64,000 bases of DNA. Origin: Streptomyces sp. FIT100 (GTDB lineage: Bacteria > Actinomycetota > Actinomycetes > Streptomycetales > Streptomycetaceae). Positions 26,190 to 33,673 of the stretch are shown piece after piece (within the stretch, counting starts at the first letter, position 1; every line of letters begins with the position of its first letter). The notes beneath the pieces were generated by a model, which saw only the letters and a list, made by a program, of their open reading frames with translations, searched no databases and was not told the DNA's origin. The stretch spans positions 5,820,526 to 5,884,525 of the forward strand of contig NZ_CP075715.1 in NCBI RefSeq assembly GCF_024584805.1, in the 5' to 3' direction. The position numbers and the translations under genes are program-made.

Positions 26190-26986
26190 TGCAGTGGCTG
26201 CGACGCAACCTCGTCGTCATCGCGGGCCTCGGCACGCTCGCCTACCTGATCGTGCCGAACGTCGTCGTGACGGTGTTCTCCTTCAACAACCCCAACGGGC
26301 GGTTCAACTACGCCTGGCAGGAGTTCTCGCTGGACGCCTGGAAGGACCCCTGCGGGGTCGCCGACCTGTGCGGCTCGCTCTCGCTCTCCCTCCAGATCGC
26401 CGCCTGGTCCACACTCGGCGCGACCGTCCTCGGCACGATGATCGCCTTCGCGCTCGTCCGCTACCGCTTCCGGGCACGCGGCACGATCAACTCGCTGATC
26501 TTCCTGCCGATGGCCATGCCCGAGATCGTGATGGCCGCCTCGCTGCTGGCGCTGTTCCTCAACATGGGCGTCGAGCTGGGCTTCTGGACGATCCTGATCG
26601 CCCATGTCATGTTCTGCCTCAGCTTCGTCGTCGCCGCCGTCAAGGCGCGTGTCCTGTCGATGGACCCGCGCCTGGAGGAGGCGGCGAGGGATCTCTACGC
26701 CGGGCCCGTCCAGACCTTCGTACGGGTCACCCTGCCGATCGCGGCCCCGGGCATCGCGGCGGGCGCGCTGCTGTCGTTCGCGCTCTCGTTCGACGACTTC
26801 ATCATCACCAACTTCAACTCGGGCAACACCGTCACCTTCCCCATGTTCGTGTGGGGATCGGCCCAGCGCGGCACGCCCGTCCAGATCAACGTCATCGGTA
26901 CGGCCATGTTCGCCATCGCCGTCATCGTCGTCGTCGCCGGCCAGGTCATCAGCAACCGGCGGAAGAAGACCGCACTGCCCCACTAG
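26189..26986 (+). CDS. potC: Spermidine/putrescine ABC transporter permease PotC
   Basis: 265 aa from the ATG overlapping the potB stop. Six helices; the EAA loop is LEEAARDLYAGPVQTFVRVTLP. The last codons read CTG CCC CAC TAG, and the TAG stop is the last three bases of a CTAG that is the left target-site copy of a MITE starting at 26987. The duplicated CTAG therefore preserves the stop codon. Without the element, the next gene would begin about 20 nt after this stop. Confidence 0.92.
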   Translation: MQWLRRNLVVIAGLGTLAYLIVPNVVVTVFSFNNPNGRFNYAWQEFSLDAWKDPCGVADLCGSLSLSLQIAAWSTLGATVLGTMIAFALVRYRFRARGTINSLIFLPMAMPEIVMAASLLALFLNMGVELGFWTILIAHVMFCLSFVVAAVKARVLSMDPRLEEAARDLYAGPVQTFVRVTLPIAAPGIAAGALLSFALSFDDFIITNFNSGNTVTFPMFVWGSAQRGTPVQINVIGTAMFAIAVIVVVAGQVISNRRKKTALPH

Positions 26987-27177
26987 GGGGTGTCCGGTGG
27001 ATCGGGCTGGGCTCGCGACGCCCTGCGACTCCGTCTCCCGCGTTGTCGTCGGTCGCCAACTCCCCCGTAGCCCTCCGGGCACGGGAGGGACCCCCACCGC
27101 GTTGTCTCCTTCCTCCGCCTTGGATCCGAAGCCACATGACGCCGCTCCCTGATCCAGCCTGATCCACCGGACACCCT
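26987..27177. mobile_element. 191-bp MITE with 24-bp terminal inverted repeats, CTAG target duplication
   Basis: The left end (26987-27010) begins GGGGTGTCCGGTGGATC. The right end, read inward from 27177, begins AGGGTGTCCGGTGGATC. The 24-bp ends match at 22 positions. CTAG flanks both sides (26983-26986 and 27178-27181). No transposase is encoded, so it is a non-autonomous element needing a transposase elsewhere. The ends and the CTAG/YTAR-type target resemble IS5-family (IS427-group) elements (from memory). It separates potC from the FAD oxidoreductase gene. Confidence 0.88.
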
Positions 27178-27201
27178 CTAGCCACTGAAGGAGTGGAAAC
27201 C

Positions 27202-28617
27202 ATGGCCCCAGCAGCCATGACCTTTGCCTCATCACTCTCCGACGCCCAGCCCGTCCCCTTCTGGCTGGAAGACCCCGGCAAGCCCGCCGCCCTGCCCGCC
27301 CTCACCGGTGACGAGAGGACCGACCTCCTCGTCGTCGGCGGCGGCTACAGCGGACTGTGGACCGCGCTCCTCGCCAAGGAGCGCGACCCCCGGCGGGATG
27401 TCGTCCTGATCGAGGGCCGCGAGGTGGGCTGGGCCGCCTCGGGCCGCAACGGCGGATTCTGCGCCGCGTCCCTCACCCACGGCCTCGGCAACGGGCTCGC
27501 CCGCTGGCCGGACGAGATGCCGAAGCTGGAGGAGCTCGGCGCGCGCAACCTCGACGCCATCGAGGCCGCCGTCGCCGCGTACGGCATCGACTGCGACTTC
27601 GAGCGCTCCGGTGAGATCGACGTCGCCACCGAGCCGTACCAGCTCGACGAACTCCGCGAGGTGTACGAGGAGGCGGAGCGGCTCGGCTTCGCCGACGGTC
27701 TGGAACTGCTCGACCGGGACGCCGTACGGGCCGAGGTCGACTCGCCCGCCTTCATCGGCGGGCTGTGGGACCGCAGGGGTGTCGCCATGCTCCACCCCGC
27801 GAAGCTCGCCTGGGGCCTCAAGCGGGCGTGCCTCGGCCTCGGCGTACGGATCTACGAGAACACCCGCGCCCTCGACCTCGCCCCCTCCGGCGCAGTGATG
27901 GCCGTCCGCACCTCGTACGGCAGGGTCTTCGCCCGGCGCGTCGCGCTCGGGACGAACGTCTTCCCCTCGCTGGTCAAGCGGCTCCGCTCGTACACGGTCC
28001 CGGTGTACGACTACGCGCTGATGACGGAGCCGCTGACGGCGGAGCAGCGGGCGGCGGTCGGCTGGCGCCGCCGCCAGGGACTCGGTGACAGCGCCAACCA
28101 GTTCCACTACTTCCGCATCACCGCCGACCACCGCATCCTGTGGGGCGGCTACGACGCGATCTACCCCTTCGGGGGCCGGGTCAGCGCCGAGCTGGACCAC
28201 CGGCCGGAGACGTACCTCAAGCTGGCCGGCCAGTTCTTCGACTGCTTCCCGCAGTTGGAGGGGCTGCGCTTCAGCCACGCCTGGGGCGGGGCGATCGACA
28301 CCTGCTCGCGCTTCTCCGCCTTCTTCGGCACGGCGCACGGCGGCAAGGTCGCGTACGCCGCCGGGTACACCGGGCTCGGCGTCGGGGCCACCCGCTTCGG
28401 CGCGGACGTGATGCTCGATCTGCTCGCGGGCGAGCGCACCGAGCGTACGGAGCTGGAGATGGTGCGCAGAAAGCCGATGCCGTTCCCGCCCGAGCCGGTC
28501 GCCTGGGCCGGGATCGGCATCACCAAATGGTCACTGGCCCGCGCGGACGCCAACGGCGGCCGCCGCAACCTTTGGCTGAGGGTCATGGACCGCCTCGGGC
28601 TCGGCTTCGACAGCTGA
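27202..28617 (+). CDS. FAD-dependent oxidoreductase, gamma-glutamylputrescine oxidase (PuuB)-like
   Basis: 471 aa from ATG at 27202, with AAGGAG 8 nt upstream. DAO-type flavoprotein: the dinucleotide-binding motif LLVVGGGYSGLWTALL lies at about residues 42-57, followed by WAASGRNGGFC (FAD contact), and a C-terminal AAGYTGLGVGATRFGAD. Oxidises an amine, with FAD as cofactor, to aldehyde, ammonia and peroxide. The PotABC operon just upstream makes polyamines or their glutamyl derivatives the likely substrates. No glutamylpolyamine synthetase gene is seen in the window. The MITE upstream may alter co-transcription. Confidence 0.82.
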   Translation: MAPAAMTFASSLSDAQPVPFWLEDPGKPAALPALTGDERTDLLVVGGGYSGLWTALLAKERDPRRDVVLIEGREVGWAASGRNGGFCAASLTHGLGNGLARWPDEMPKLEELGARNLDAIEAAVAAYGIDCDFERSGEIDVATEPYQLDELREVYEEAERLGFADGLELLDRDAVRAEVDSPAFIGGLWDRRGVAMLHPAKLAWGLKRACLGLGVRIYENTRALDLAPSGAVMAVRTSYGRVFARRVALGTNVFPSLVKRLRSYTVPVYDYALMTEPLTAEQRAAVGWRRRQGLGDSANQFHYFRITADHRILWGGYDAIYPFGGRVSAELDHRPETYLKLAGQFFDCFPQLEGLRFSHAWGGAIDTCSRFSAFFGTAHGGKVAYAAGYTGLGVGATRFGADVMLDLLAGERTERTELEMVRRKPMPFPPEPVAWAGIGITKWSLARADANGGRRNLWLRVMDRLGLGFDS

Positions 28618-28750
28618 GGCTTCGGGACGGGCTCGCAATCGTTTCAACTCGCCGCAGGAACCCGCGTCATAGCCGGCGCCCGTCCCGCTCTCCCCGTGTG
28701 AACGCGTAGTCCGGACATACGTCGTCGCACGGAGACGGAGGCTGTGGAGC

Positions 28751-29218
28751 ATGACCGGTTCGGGGGCCGAGGAGGCCAAGACCGCGGTGGAGTGGCTGGT
28801 GTCGGCGGCGCCCGACCCCGACGCCTGCCGCCGGGAGTGGGAGGGCAGCCGTCTGGGGACCGCCCTGCTCCCGGCGGGCAGGCGTTGGGACGTGCTGATC
28901 CTGCCGGGGGAACTCGGCTGTCCCACGTTCGACGTGCTGACCAGGCTCGTCCGCCGGCCGGGACCGGTCCTCGCGGACCTCGGCGACGAGCGGCTGGGGT
29001 TCTTCGTGCCGCCGGGCACATCGCAGCGCTGGATCGGTACGGGCGTGCGCACCGCGGGACGGGGGACCTGGATCGTCGTCCCCTACCCCGGACGGGTCGC
29101 GGGCGGGGTGCGCTGGCTGATACCGCCGGACGGTTCGGGGACGCTCACCGATCCGTCGCTGCTGGAGCTGTCGATGCACGAGGCGGCGGCCGCGATCGCC
29201 GGGGGCGGCGAGGGGTGA
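28751..29218 (+). CDS. Hypothetical protein (155 aa)
   Basis: I do not recognise a characterised family. The protein is soluble with no signal or membrane segment. Visible blocks are an N-terminal AVEWLVSAA helix, RRWDVLILPGELG, GFFVPPGTSQRW, GTWIVVPYPGR and GGVRWLIPPDGSGTLTDP. The last pattern recalls N-terminal regions of some actinobacterial primase-polymerase-like proteins, but that is only a resemblance. Codon use is typical of the genome and the length is supported by clean flanks. It lies between the oxidoreductase and the chitinase promoter. Confidence 0.65.
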   Translation: MTGSGAEEAKTAVEWLVSAAPDPDACRREWEGSRLGTALLPAGRRWDVLILPGELGCPTFDVLTRLVRRPGPVLADLGDERLGFFVPPGTSQRWIGTGVRTAGRGTWIVVPYPGRVAGGVRWLIPPDGSGTLTDPSLLELSMHEAAAAIAGGGEG

Positions 29219-29243
29219 GCAACGGGGCGCGCTGCCACAGGTC

Positions 29244-29272
29244 TTGACAAGCCGATTGGTCTGGACCATGTT
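29244..29272 (+). promoter_or_regulatory. Chitinase promoter with DasR-type operator (dre) in the spacer
   Basis: TTGACA (29244-29249) and CATGTT (29267-29272) are 17 nt apart. Between and overlapping the -10 lies TGGTCTGGACCA (29257-29268), one mismatch from the palindromic DasR responsive-element core TGGTCTAGACCA. DasR is the GlcNAc-responsive GntR regulator of Streptomyces chitin genes; binding here would block the promoter until aminosugar phosphates are present (inference from known chitinase promoters). Confidence 0.8.
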
Positions 29273-29314
29273 GTGGCGCGCTCCACCTCGAATCCCCCAC
29301 CCCCGGAGGCAGTT

Positions 29315-31114
29315 GTGGACCGCACCAGACCTCTCGCCGTCGCCGTGGCGGCCCTCCTCGCCGCGAGCGGACTCGTCGCCACCGCGCACACCGCCCAGGC
29401 CGCCGACGCCGAACTCGCGCGCAACGGCGGCTTCGAGTCCGCACTGGACGGCTGGAGCTGTACGGCCGGCAGCGGCGCCGCCGTCTCCTCGCCCGTGCAC
29501 AGCGGCACCAAGGCGCTCCAGGCCACCCCCGCCGGCAGCGACAACGCCAAGTGCTCCCAGACCATCTCCGTCCAGCCCGACTCGGCGTACACGCTCAGCG
29601 GCTGGGTGCGCGGCAGCTACGTCTACCTCGGCGCCTCCGGGACCGGCACGACCGACGTCTCGACCTGGACCCAGTCCGCCCCCGACTGGCAGAAGCTCAC
29701 GACGACGTTCCGGACCGGCCCCTCGACGACCTCGGTCACCGTCTACACCCACGGCTGGTACGGCACCGGCGCCTACCAGGCCGACGACCTCTCCCTCTTC
29801 GGCCCGGGCGGCGCGCAGGTGGAGATACCGGCCGCCCCCGGCGGGCTGGCCGCGGGCACCCCGACCTCCTCCACCGTGCCGCTCTCCTGGGCCTCCGTCT
29901 CCGGGGCGACCGGCTACAACGTCTACCGCAACGGCACCAAGGTGCTCTCGGCGACCGGGACTTCGGCCACCGTGAGCGGACTGGCCGCGGCCACCTCGTA
30001 CAGCTTCCAGGTCACGGCCACCAACAGCGCGGGGGAGTCGCCCAAGTCCACGCCCGTCACGGCGACGACGACCTCGGGCGGCGGCCCCGGGCCCGGCCTG
30101 CCCTCCCACGCCCTCGTCGGCTATCTGCACGCCAGCTTCGCCAACGGCTCCGGCTACACCCGCATGGCGGACGTCCCCGACTCCTGGGACGTCATCAACC
30201 TCGCCTTCGGCGAACCGACGTCGGTGACCTCCGGCGACATCCGCTTCAGCCTCTGCCCGGCGAGCGAGTGCCCGGGCGTGGAGACCGCCGCCGAGTTCAA
30301 GGCCGCCATCGCCGCCAAGCAGGCCGCGGGCAAGAAGGTGCTGATCTCCATCGGCGGCCAGAACGGCCAGGTGCAGCTCGCCACCACGGCGGCCCGCGAC
30401 ACCTTCGTCTCCTCCGTGTCGAGGATCATCGACGAGTACGGCCTCGACGGCCTCGACATCGACTTCGAAGGCCACTCGCTGTCACTGAACACCGGGGACA
30501 CCGACTTCCGCAGCCCGACCAGCCCGGTGATCGTCAACCTGATCTCCGCGCTGAAGACGCTCAAGGCCAGGTACGGCTCCGACTTCGTGCTCACCATGGC
30601 CCCGGAGACCTTCTTCGTCCAGCTCGGGTACCAGTTCTACGGCTCCGGCCCGTTCGGCGGCCAGGACCCCCGCGCCGGCGCGTACCTCCCGGTCATCCAC
30701 GCCCTGCGCGACGACCTCACCCTGCTGCACGTCCAGCACTACAACTCGGGCCCGATCATGGGGCTCGACAACCAGTACCACACCATGGGCGGCGCCGACT
30801 TCCACATCTCCATGACGGACATGCTGCTCACCGGCTTCCCGGTCGCGGGCAACACCGACCGGTTCTTCCCGGCACTGCGCCCCGACCAGGTCGCGATCGG
30901 TCTGCCCGCCACGACCACCGCGGGCAACGGCCACACCCCGCCGGCCGAGGTCAACAAGGCGCTGGACTGCCTGACGAAGCACACCAACTGCGGCTCGTAC
31001 CAGACCCACGGCACCTGGCCGGCGCTGCGCGGGCTGATGACCTGGTCGATCAACTGGGACCGGTTCGGCGGCTGGGAGTTCCAGCGGAACTTCGACGCCT
31101 ACGGCTGGAGCTGA
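29315..31114 (+). CDS. Secreted GH18 chitinase with carbohydrate-binding and FN3 domains
   Basis: 599 aa from GTG at 29315, with GGAGG 5 nt upstream. Domains: Sec signal peptide (1 to about 29, ending AHTAQA), carbohydrate-binding beta-sandwich (about 33-168, beginning LARNGGFESALDGWSC), fibronectin type III (about 173-255), Gly/Pro linker, and a GH18 catalytic barrel (about 265-599). The catalytic DGLDIDFE is at residues 378-385 with Glu385 as the acid/base. Hydrolyses chitin extracellularly. The dre-containing promoter supports induction by chitin. It converges with and overlaps the PAP2 gene by 65 nt. Confidence 0.94.
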   Translation: MDRTRPLAVAVAALLAASGLVATAHTAQAADAELARNGGFESALDGWSCTAGSGAAVSSPVHSGTKALQATPAGSDNAKCSQTISVQPDSAYTLSGWVRGSYVYLGASGTGTTDVSTWTQSAPDWQKLTTTFRTGPSTTSVTVYTHGWYGTGAYQADDLSLFGPGGAQVEIPAAPGGLAAGTPTSSTVPLSWASVSGATGYNVYRNGTKVLSATGTSATVSGLAAATSYSFQVTATNSAGESPKSTPVTATTTSGGGPGPGLPSHALVGYLHASFANGSGYTRMADVPDSWDVINLAFGEPTSVTSGDIRFSLCPASECPGVETAAEFKAAIAAKQAAGKKVLISIGGQNGQVQLATTAARDTFVSSVSRIIDEYGLDGLDIDFEGHSLSLNTGDTDFRSPTSPVIVNLISALKTLKARYGSDFVLTMAPETFFVQLGYQFYGSGPFGGQDPRAGAYLPVIHALRDDLTLLHVQHYNSGPIMGLDNQYHTMGGADFHISMTDMLLTGFPVAGNTDRFFPALRPDQVAIGLPATTTAGNGHTPPAEVNKALDCLTKHTNCGSYQTHGTWPALRGLMTWSINWDRFGGWEFQRNFDAYGWS

Positions 31115-31874
31115 CGAGCAGCGAGCCCGCCGCAAGGAGCGCCCCGCACAGGAACCAGCTCCCGAGCACGTCCAGCGGCCAGTGGTAGCCGCGCAGCACG
31201 AGGCCGATGCCCGTCGCCGCCGTCAGCAGGGCGGCGACGGGCATCAGCCGTCTGCTCACCAGCAGCGCCGCGCAGAAGTAGGCCACCATCGCCGTGGCCG
31301 CGTGGCCCGAGGGGTAGTAGCCGGTCTCCGCGGTGAGCGGCCCCGGCCGGTCGGTCAGCGCCTTCATCGGGGCGACCAGGGCCGGGACGAGGGCCATGGC
31401 GAGGACGGCGGCCAGGGCGTGGGTGCGCCGGCGGCGGTGGAGCGCCCACGCGGCCGCGGCGGCGAGCACCGGCAGCGCCACCTGCATATTGCCGAGGTCG
31501 GCGAGGAGCTCGGTGAGGGCGGCGGGGCCGTCGCCGACGACGGAGCGGTCGAGGCGCTCGTCGAGCGCGCGCAGCGGACCGCGGGCGGCCACCTGCCAGG
31601 TGGTCAGCGCGAAGAAGAGGGTGCAGAGCACCAGGAGGGGAAGCCTCGGGGAGAGAGCCGGCCGCCCCGGAACAGGGGGGGTGGTTCCGAGGCGGCCGCC
31701 AGGATCGGTGTACCGCGCGCCCCGGGGGGTTTGGGGCGGGCGGCCATCCGATCGGTGAGGAGTTCCGGAGCCGGAGGCCCCGGTGGTGTGCGCGAGGGCA
31801 CGGCCAGGTCGAGGCTGGGGAGGCTCCGGCCTGGATTCGCCCGCAGTCCCCTGCGGGCGAGGTGTTTCTCTCAT
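31050..31874 (-). CDS. PAP2-family phosphatase membrane protein
   Basis: 274 aa from ATG at 31874; a GTG at 31982 would add 36 residues. The first ~75 residues are Pro/Arg/Gly-rich and probably disordered. Then come about six helices. The three PAP2 motifs are KALTDRPGPL (K-x6-RP), YYPSGHAAT (PSGH) and RGYHWPLDVLGS (SR-x5-H-x3-D type, with R-x-Y-H). Members dephosphorylate phosphatidate, undecaprenyl pyrophosphate or similar lipids at the membrane. The 3' end overlaps the chitinase gene tail to tail. It starts about 125 nt after the gabT stop on the same strand. Confidence 0.85.
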   Translation of the reverse strand: MRETPRPQGTAGESRPEPPQPRPGRALAHTTGASGSGTPHRSDGRPPQTPRGARYTDPGGRLGTTPPVPGRPALSPRLPLLVLCTLFFALTTWQVAARGPLRALDERLDRSVVGDGPAALTELLADLGNMQVALPVLAAAAAWALHRRRRTHALAAVLAMALVPALVAPMKALTDRPGPLTAETGYYPSGHAATAMVAYFCAALLVSRRLMPVAALLTAATGIGLVLRGYHWPLDVLGSWFLCGALLAAGSLLVSSSRRRRSSAGTPSRRTGPS

Positions 31875-31998
31875 CTGCGAAAACCGTACGGCAGCAGGAG
31901 GGGGGACCGACAGCCGGAATGCCATCCCGCCATCGGCCCCCCACACGTTCTTCACAGAGAGCGCGCGATTACTCGGGGTCACCCCCGGGAACCGTGGC

Positions 31999-33333
31999 TC
32001 AGACGCCCGCGAACGCCGACTCGATGATGTCCAGGCCCTCGTTCAGCAGGTCCTCACCGATGACGAGCGGCGGCAGGAAGCGGAGCACGTTGCCGTACGT
32101 TCCGCAGGTCAGGACGAGCAGACCCTCGGCGTGGCAGGCCTTCGCCAGCGCGCCCGCGGCCTCCGGGTTCGGCTCCTTGGTGGCGCGGTCCTTGACCAGC
32201 TCGATGGCGACCATGGCGCCGCGGCCGCGGATGTCGCCGATGATGTCGAACTTCTCCGCCATCGCGGTCAGGCGGCCCTTCATGACCTCCTCGATGCGCT
32301 TGGCCTTGCCGTTGAGGTCCTGCTCGCGCATGGTCTCGATGGCGCCGAGCGCACCGGCGCAGGCGACGGGGTTGCCGCCGTAGGTGCCGCCCAGGCCGCC
32401 CGCGTGCGGGGCGTCCATGATCTCGGCGCGGCCGGTGACGGCGGCGAGCGGCAGACCGCCCGCGATGCCCTTGGCGGTGGTGATCAGGTCCGGGACGATG
32501 CCCTCGTCCTCGCAGGCGAACCACTGGCCGGTGCGGCAGAAGCCGGACTGGATCTCGTCGGCGACGAAGACGATGCCGTTGTCGTTGGCGAACTTCACGA
32601 GAGCCGGGAGGAAGCCCTTGGCCGGCTCGATGAAGCCGCCCTCGCCGAGGACCGGCTCGATGATGATCGCGGCGACGTTCTCCGCGCCGATCTGCTTGCT
32701 GATCTGGTCGATGGCCTGGGCGGCGGCCTCGGGGCCGCAGTTCTCCGCACCGGTGGGCCAGCGGTAGCCGTAGGCGACGGGCACGCGGTAGACCTCGGGG
32801 GCGAATGGGCCGAAGCCGTGCTTGTACGGCATGTTCTTGGAGGTCAGCGCCATCGTCAGGTTCGTACGGCCGTGGTAGCCGTGGTCGAAGACGACGACGG
32901 CCTGGCGCTTGGTGTACGCGCGGGCGATCTTGACGGCGTTCTCGACGGCCTCGGCGCCCGAGTTGAACAGGGCGGACTTCTTGGCGTGGTCGCCCGGGGT
33001 CAGCTCGGCGAGCTGCTCGCAGACCTCCACATAGCCCTCGTACGGGGTGACCATGAAACAGGTGTGGGTGAAGTCCTGCAGCTGGGCGGAGGCGCGGCGT
33101 ACGACGGCCTCGGCGGAGGCGCCGACCGAGGTCACGGCGATGCCGGAGCCGAAGTCGATCAGGCGGTTGCCGTCGATGTCCTCGATGATGCCGCCGCCGG
33201 CGCGGGCGGTGAACACCGGCAGGACGGAGCCCACGCCGCCCGCGACCGCGGAGAGACGGCGGGTCTGCAGCTCCTGCGACTTGGGGCCGGGGATGGCGGT
33301 GACGACGCGGCGCTCCTGCGGGATTGCGGTCAT
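31999..33333 (-). CDS. gabT: 4-aminobutyrate aminotransferase
   Basis: 444 aa from ATG at 33333, with AGGAG 6 nt upstream; an extension to 33363 is less likely. Class III PLP aminotransferase: LFNSGAEAVENAVKIAR, VVVFDHGYHGRTNLTMALT, FVADEIQSGFCRTG (PLP Asp) and LITTAKGIAGGLPLAAVTG (Schiff-base Lys). Transfers the amino group of GABA to 2-oxoglutarate, giving succinic semialdehyde; the later dehydrogenase at 39042 would complete the route. Probable promoter -10 TAGCCT at 33379-33384 on the minus strand, with two perfect 22-bp repeats upstream of it. Confidence 0.92.
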   Translation of the reverse strand: MTAIPQERRVVTAIPGPKSQELQTRRLSAVAGGVGSVLPVFTARAGGGIIEDIDGNRLIDFGSGIAVTSVGASAEAVVRRASAQLQDFTHTCFMVTPYEGYVEVCEQLAELTPGDHAKKSALFNSGAEAVENAVKIARAYTKRQAVVVFDHGYHGRTNLTMALTSKNMPYKHGFGPFAPEVYRVPVAYGYRWPTGAENCGPEAAAQAIDQISKQIGAENVAAIIIEPVLGEGGFIEPAKGFLPALVKFANDNGIVFVADEIQSGFCRTGQWFACEDEGIVPDLITTAKGIAGGLPLAAVTGRAEIMDAPHAGGLGGTYGGNPVACAGALGAIETMREQDLNGKAKRIEEVMKGRLTAMAEKFDIIGDIRGRGAMVAIELVKDRATKEPNPEAAGALAKACHAEGLLVLTCGTYGNVLRFLPPLVIGEDLLNEGLDIIESAFAGV

Positions 33334-33673
33334 GAGGGCTCCTGGGGTGTCTTTCGGACGCACTTGTGCTTTCTTCGCAGGCTAGGTCCGGCTCAGGGGG
33401 TCCGGCATGCTCCGTTCGGTAGTGGTGGGGGCGTGTCGTTGTCCGTGGCGGACATAGAGCGCGTCCGTGGCGGACATAGAGCGCGCGGCGGTGTGCGGAC
33501 TCCCCGCCCCGTTCCCGCCCGACCCCTGTGCCACCGCCCGGTGTTCCCCGCCGCCGCGCGGCGGCTCGCCGGTGGCGTACTCGCGGGGCGAGATCGGTGA
33601 ACTCCCCGTCCGCGCCCACTAGATTGACGGTTGCACACAGGCGCGGTCCTGGCTGGTCAGGGGGCAGGGGTTG
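33334..33673. promoter_or_regulatory. Divergent gabT/ATPase regulatory region with a perfect 22-bp tandem repeat
   Basis: A gene-free 340-bp interval. Two perfect consecutive 22-bp copies lie at 33441-33462 and 33463-33484. Each starts GTCCGTGGCGGAC (5-bp inverted repeat around TGG) followed by ATAGAGCGC. They are about 80 and 100 nt upstream of the inferred gabT transcription start, a typical activator position. A TAGATT at about 33619 could be a -10 for the plus-strand ATPase gene. Confidence 0.55.
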
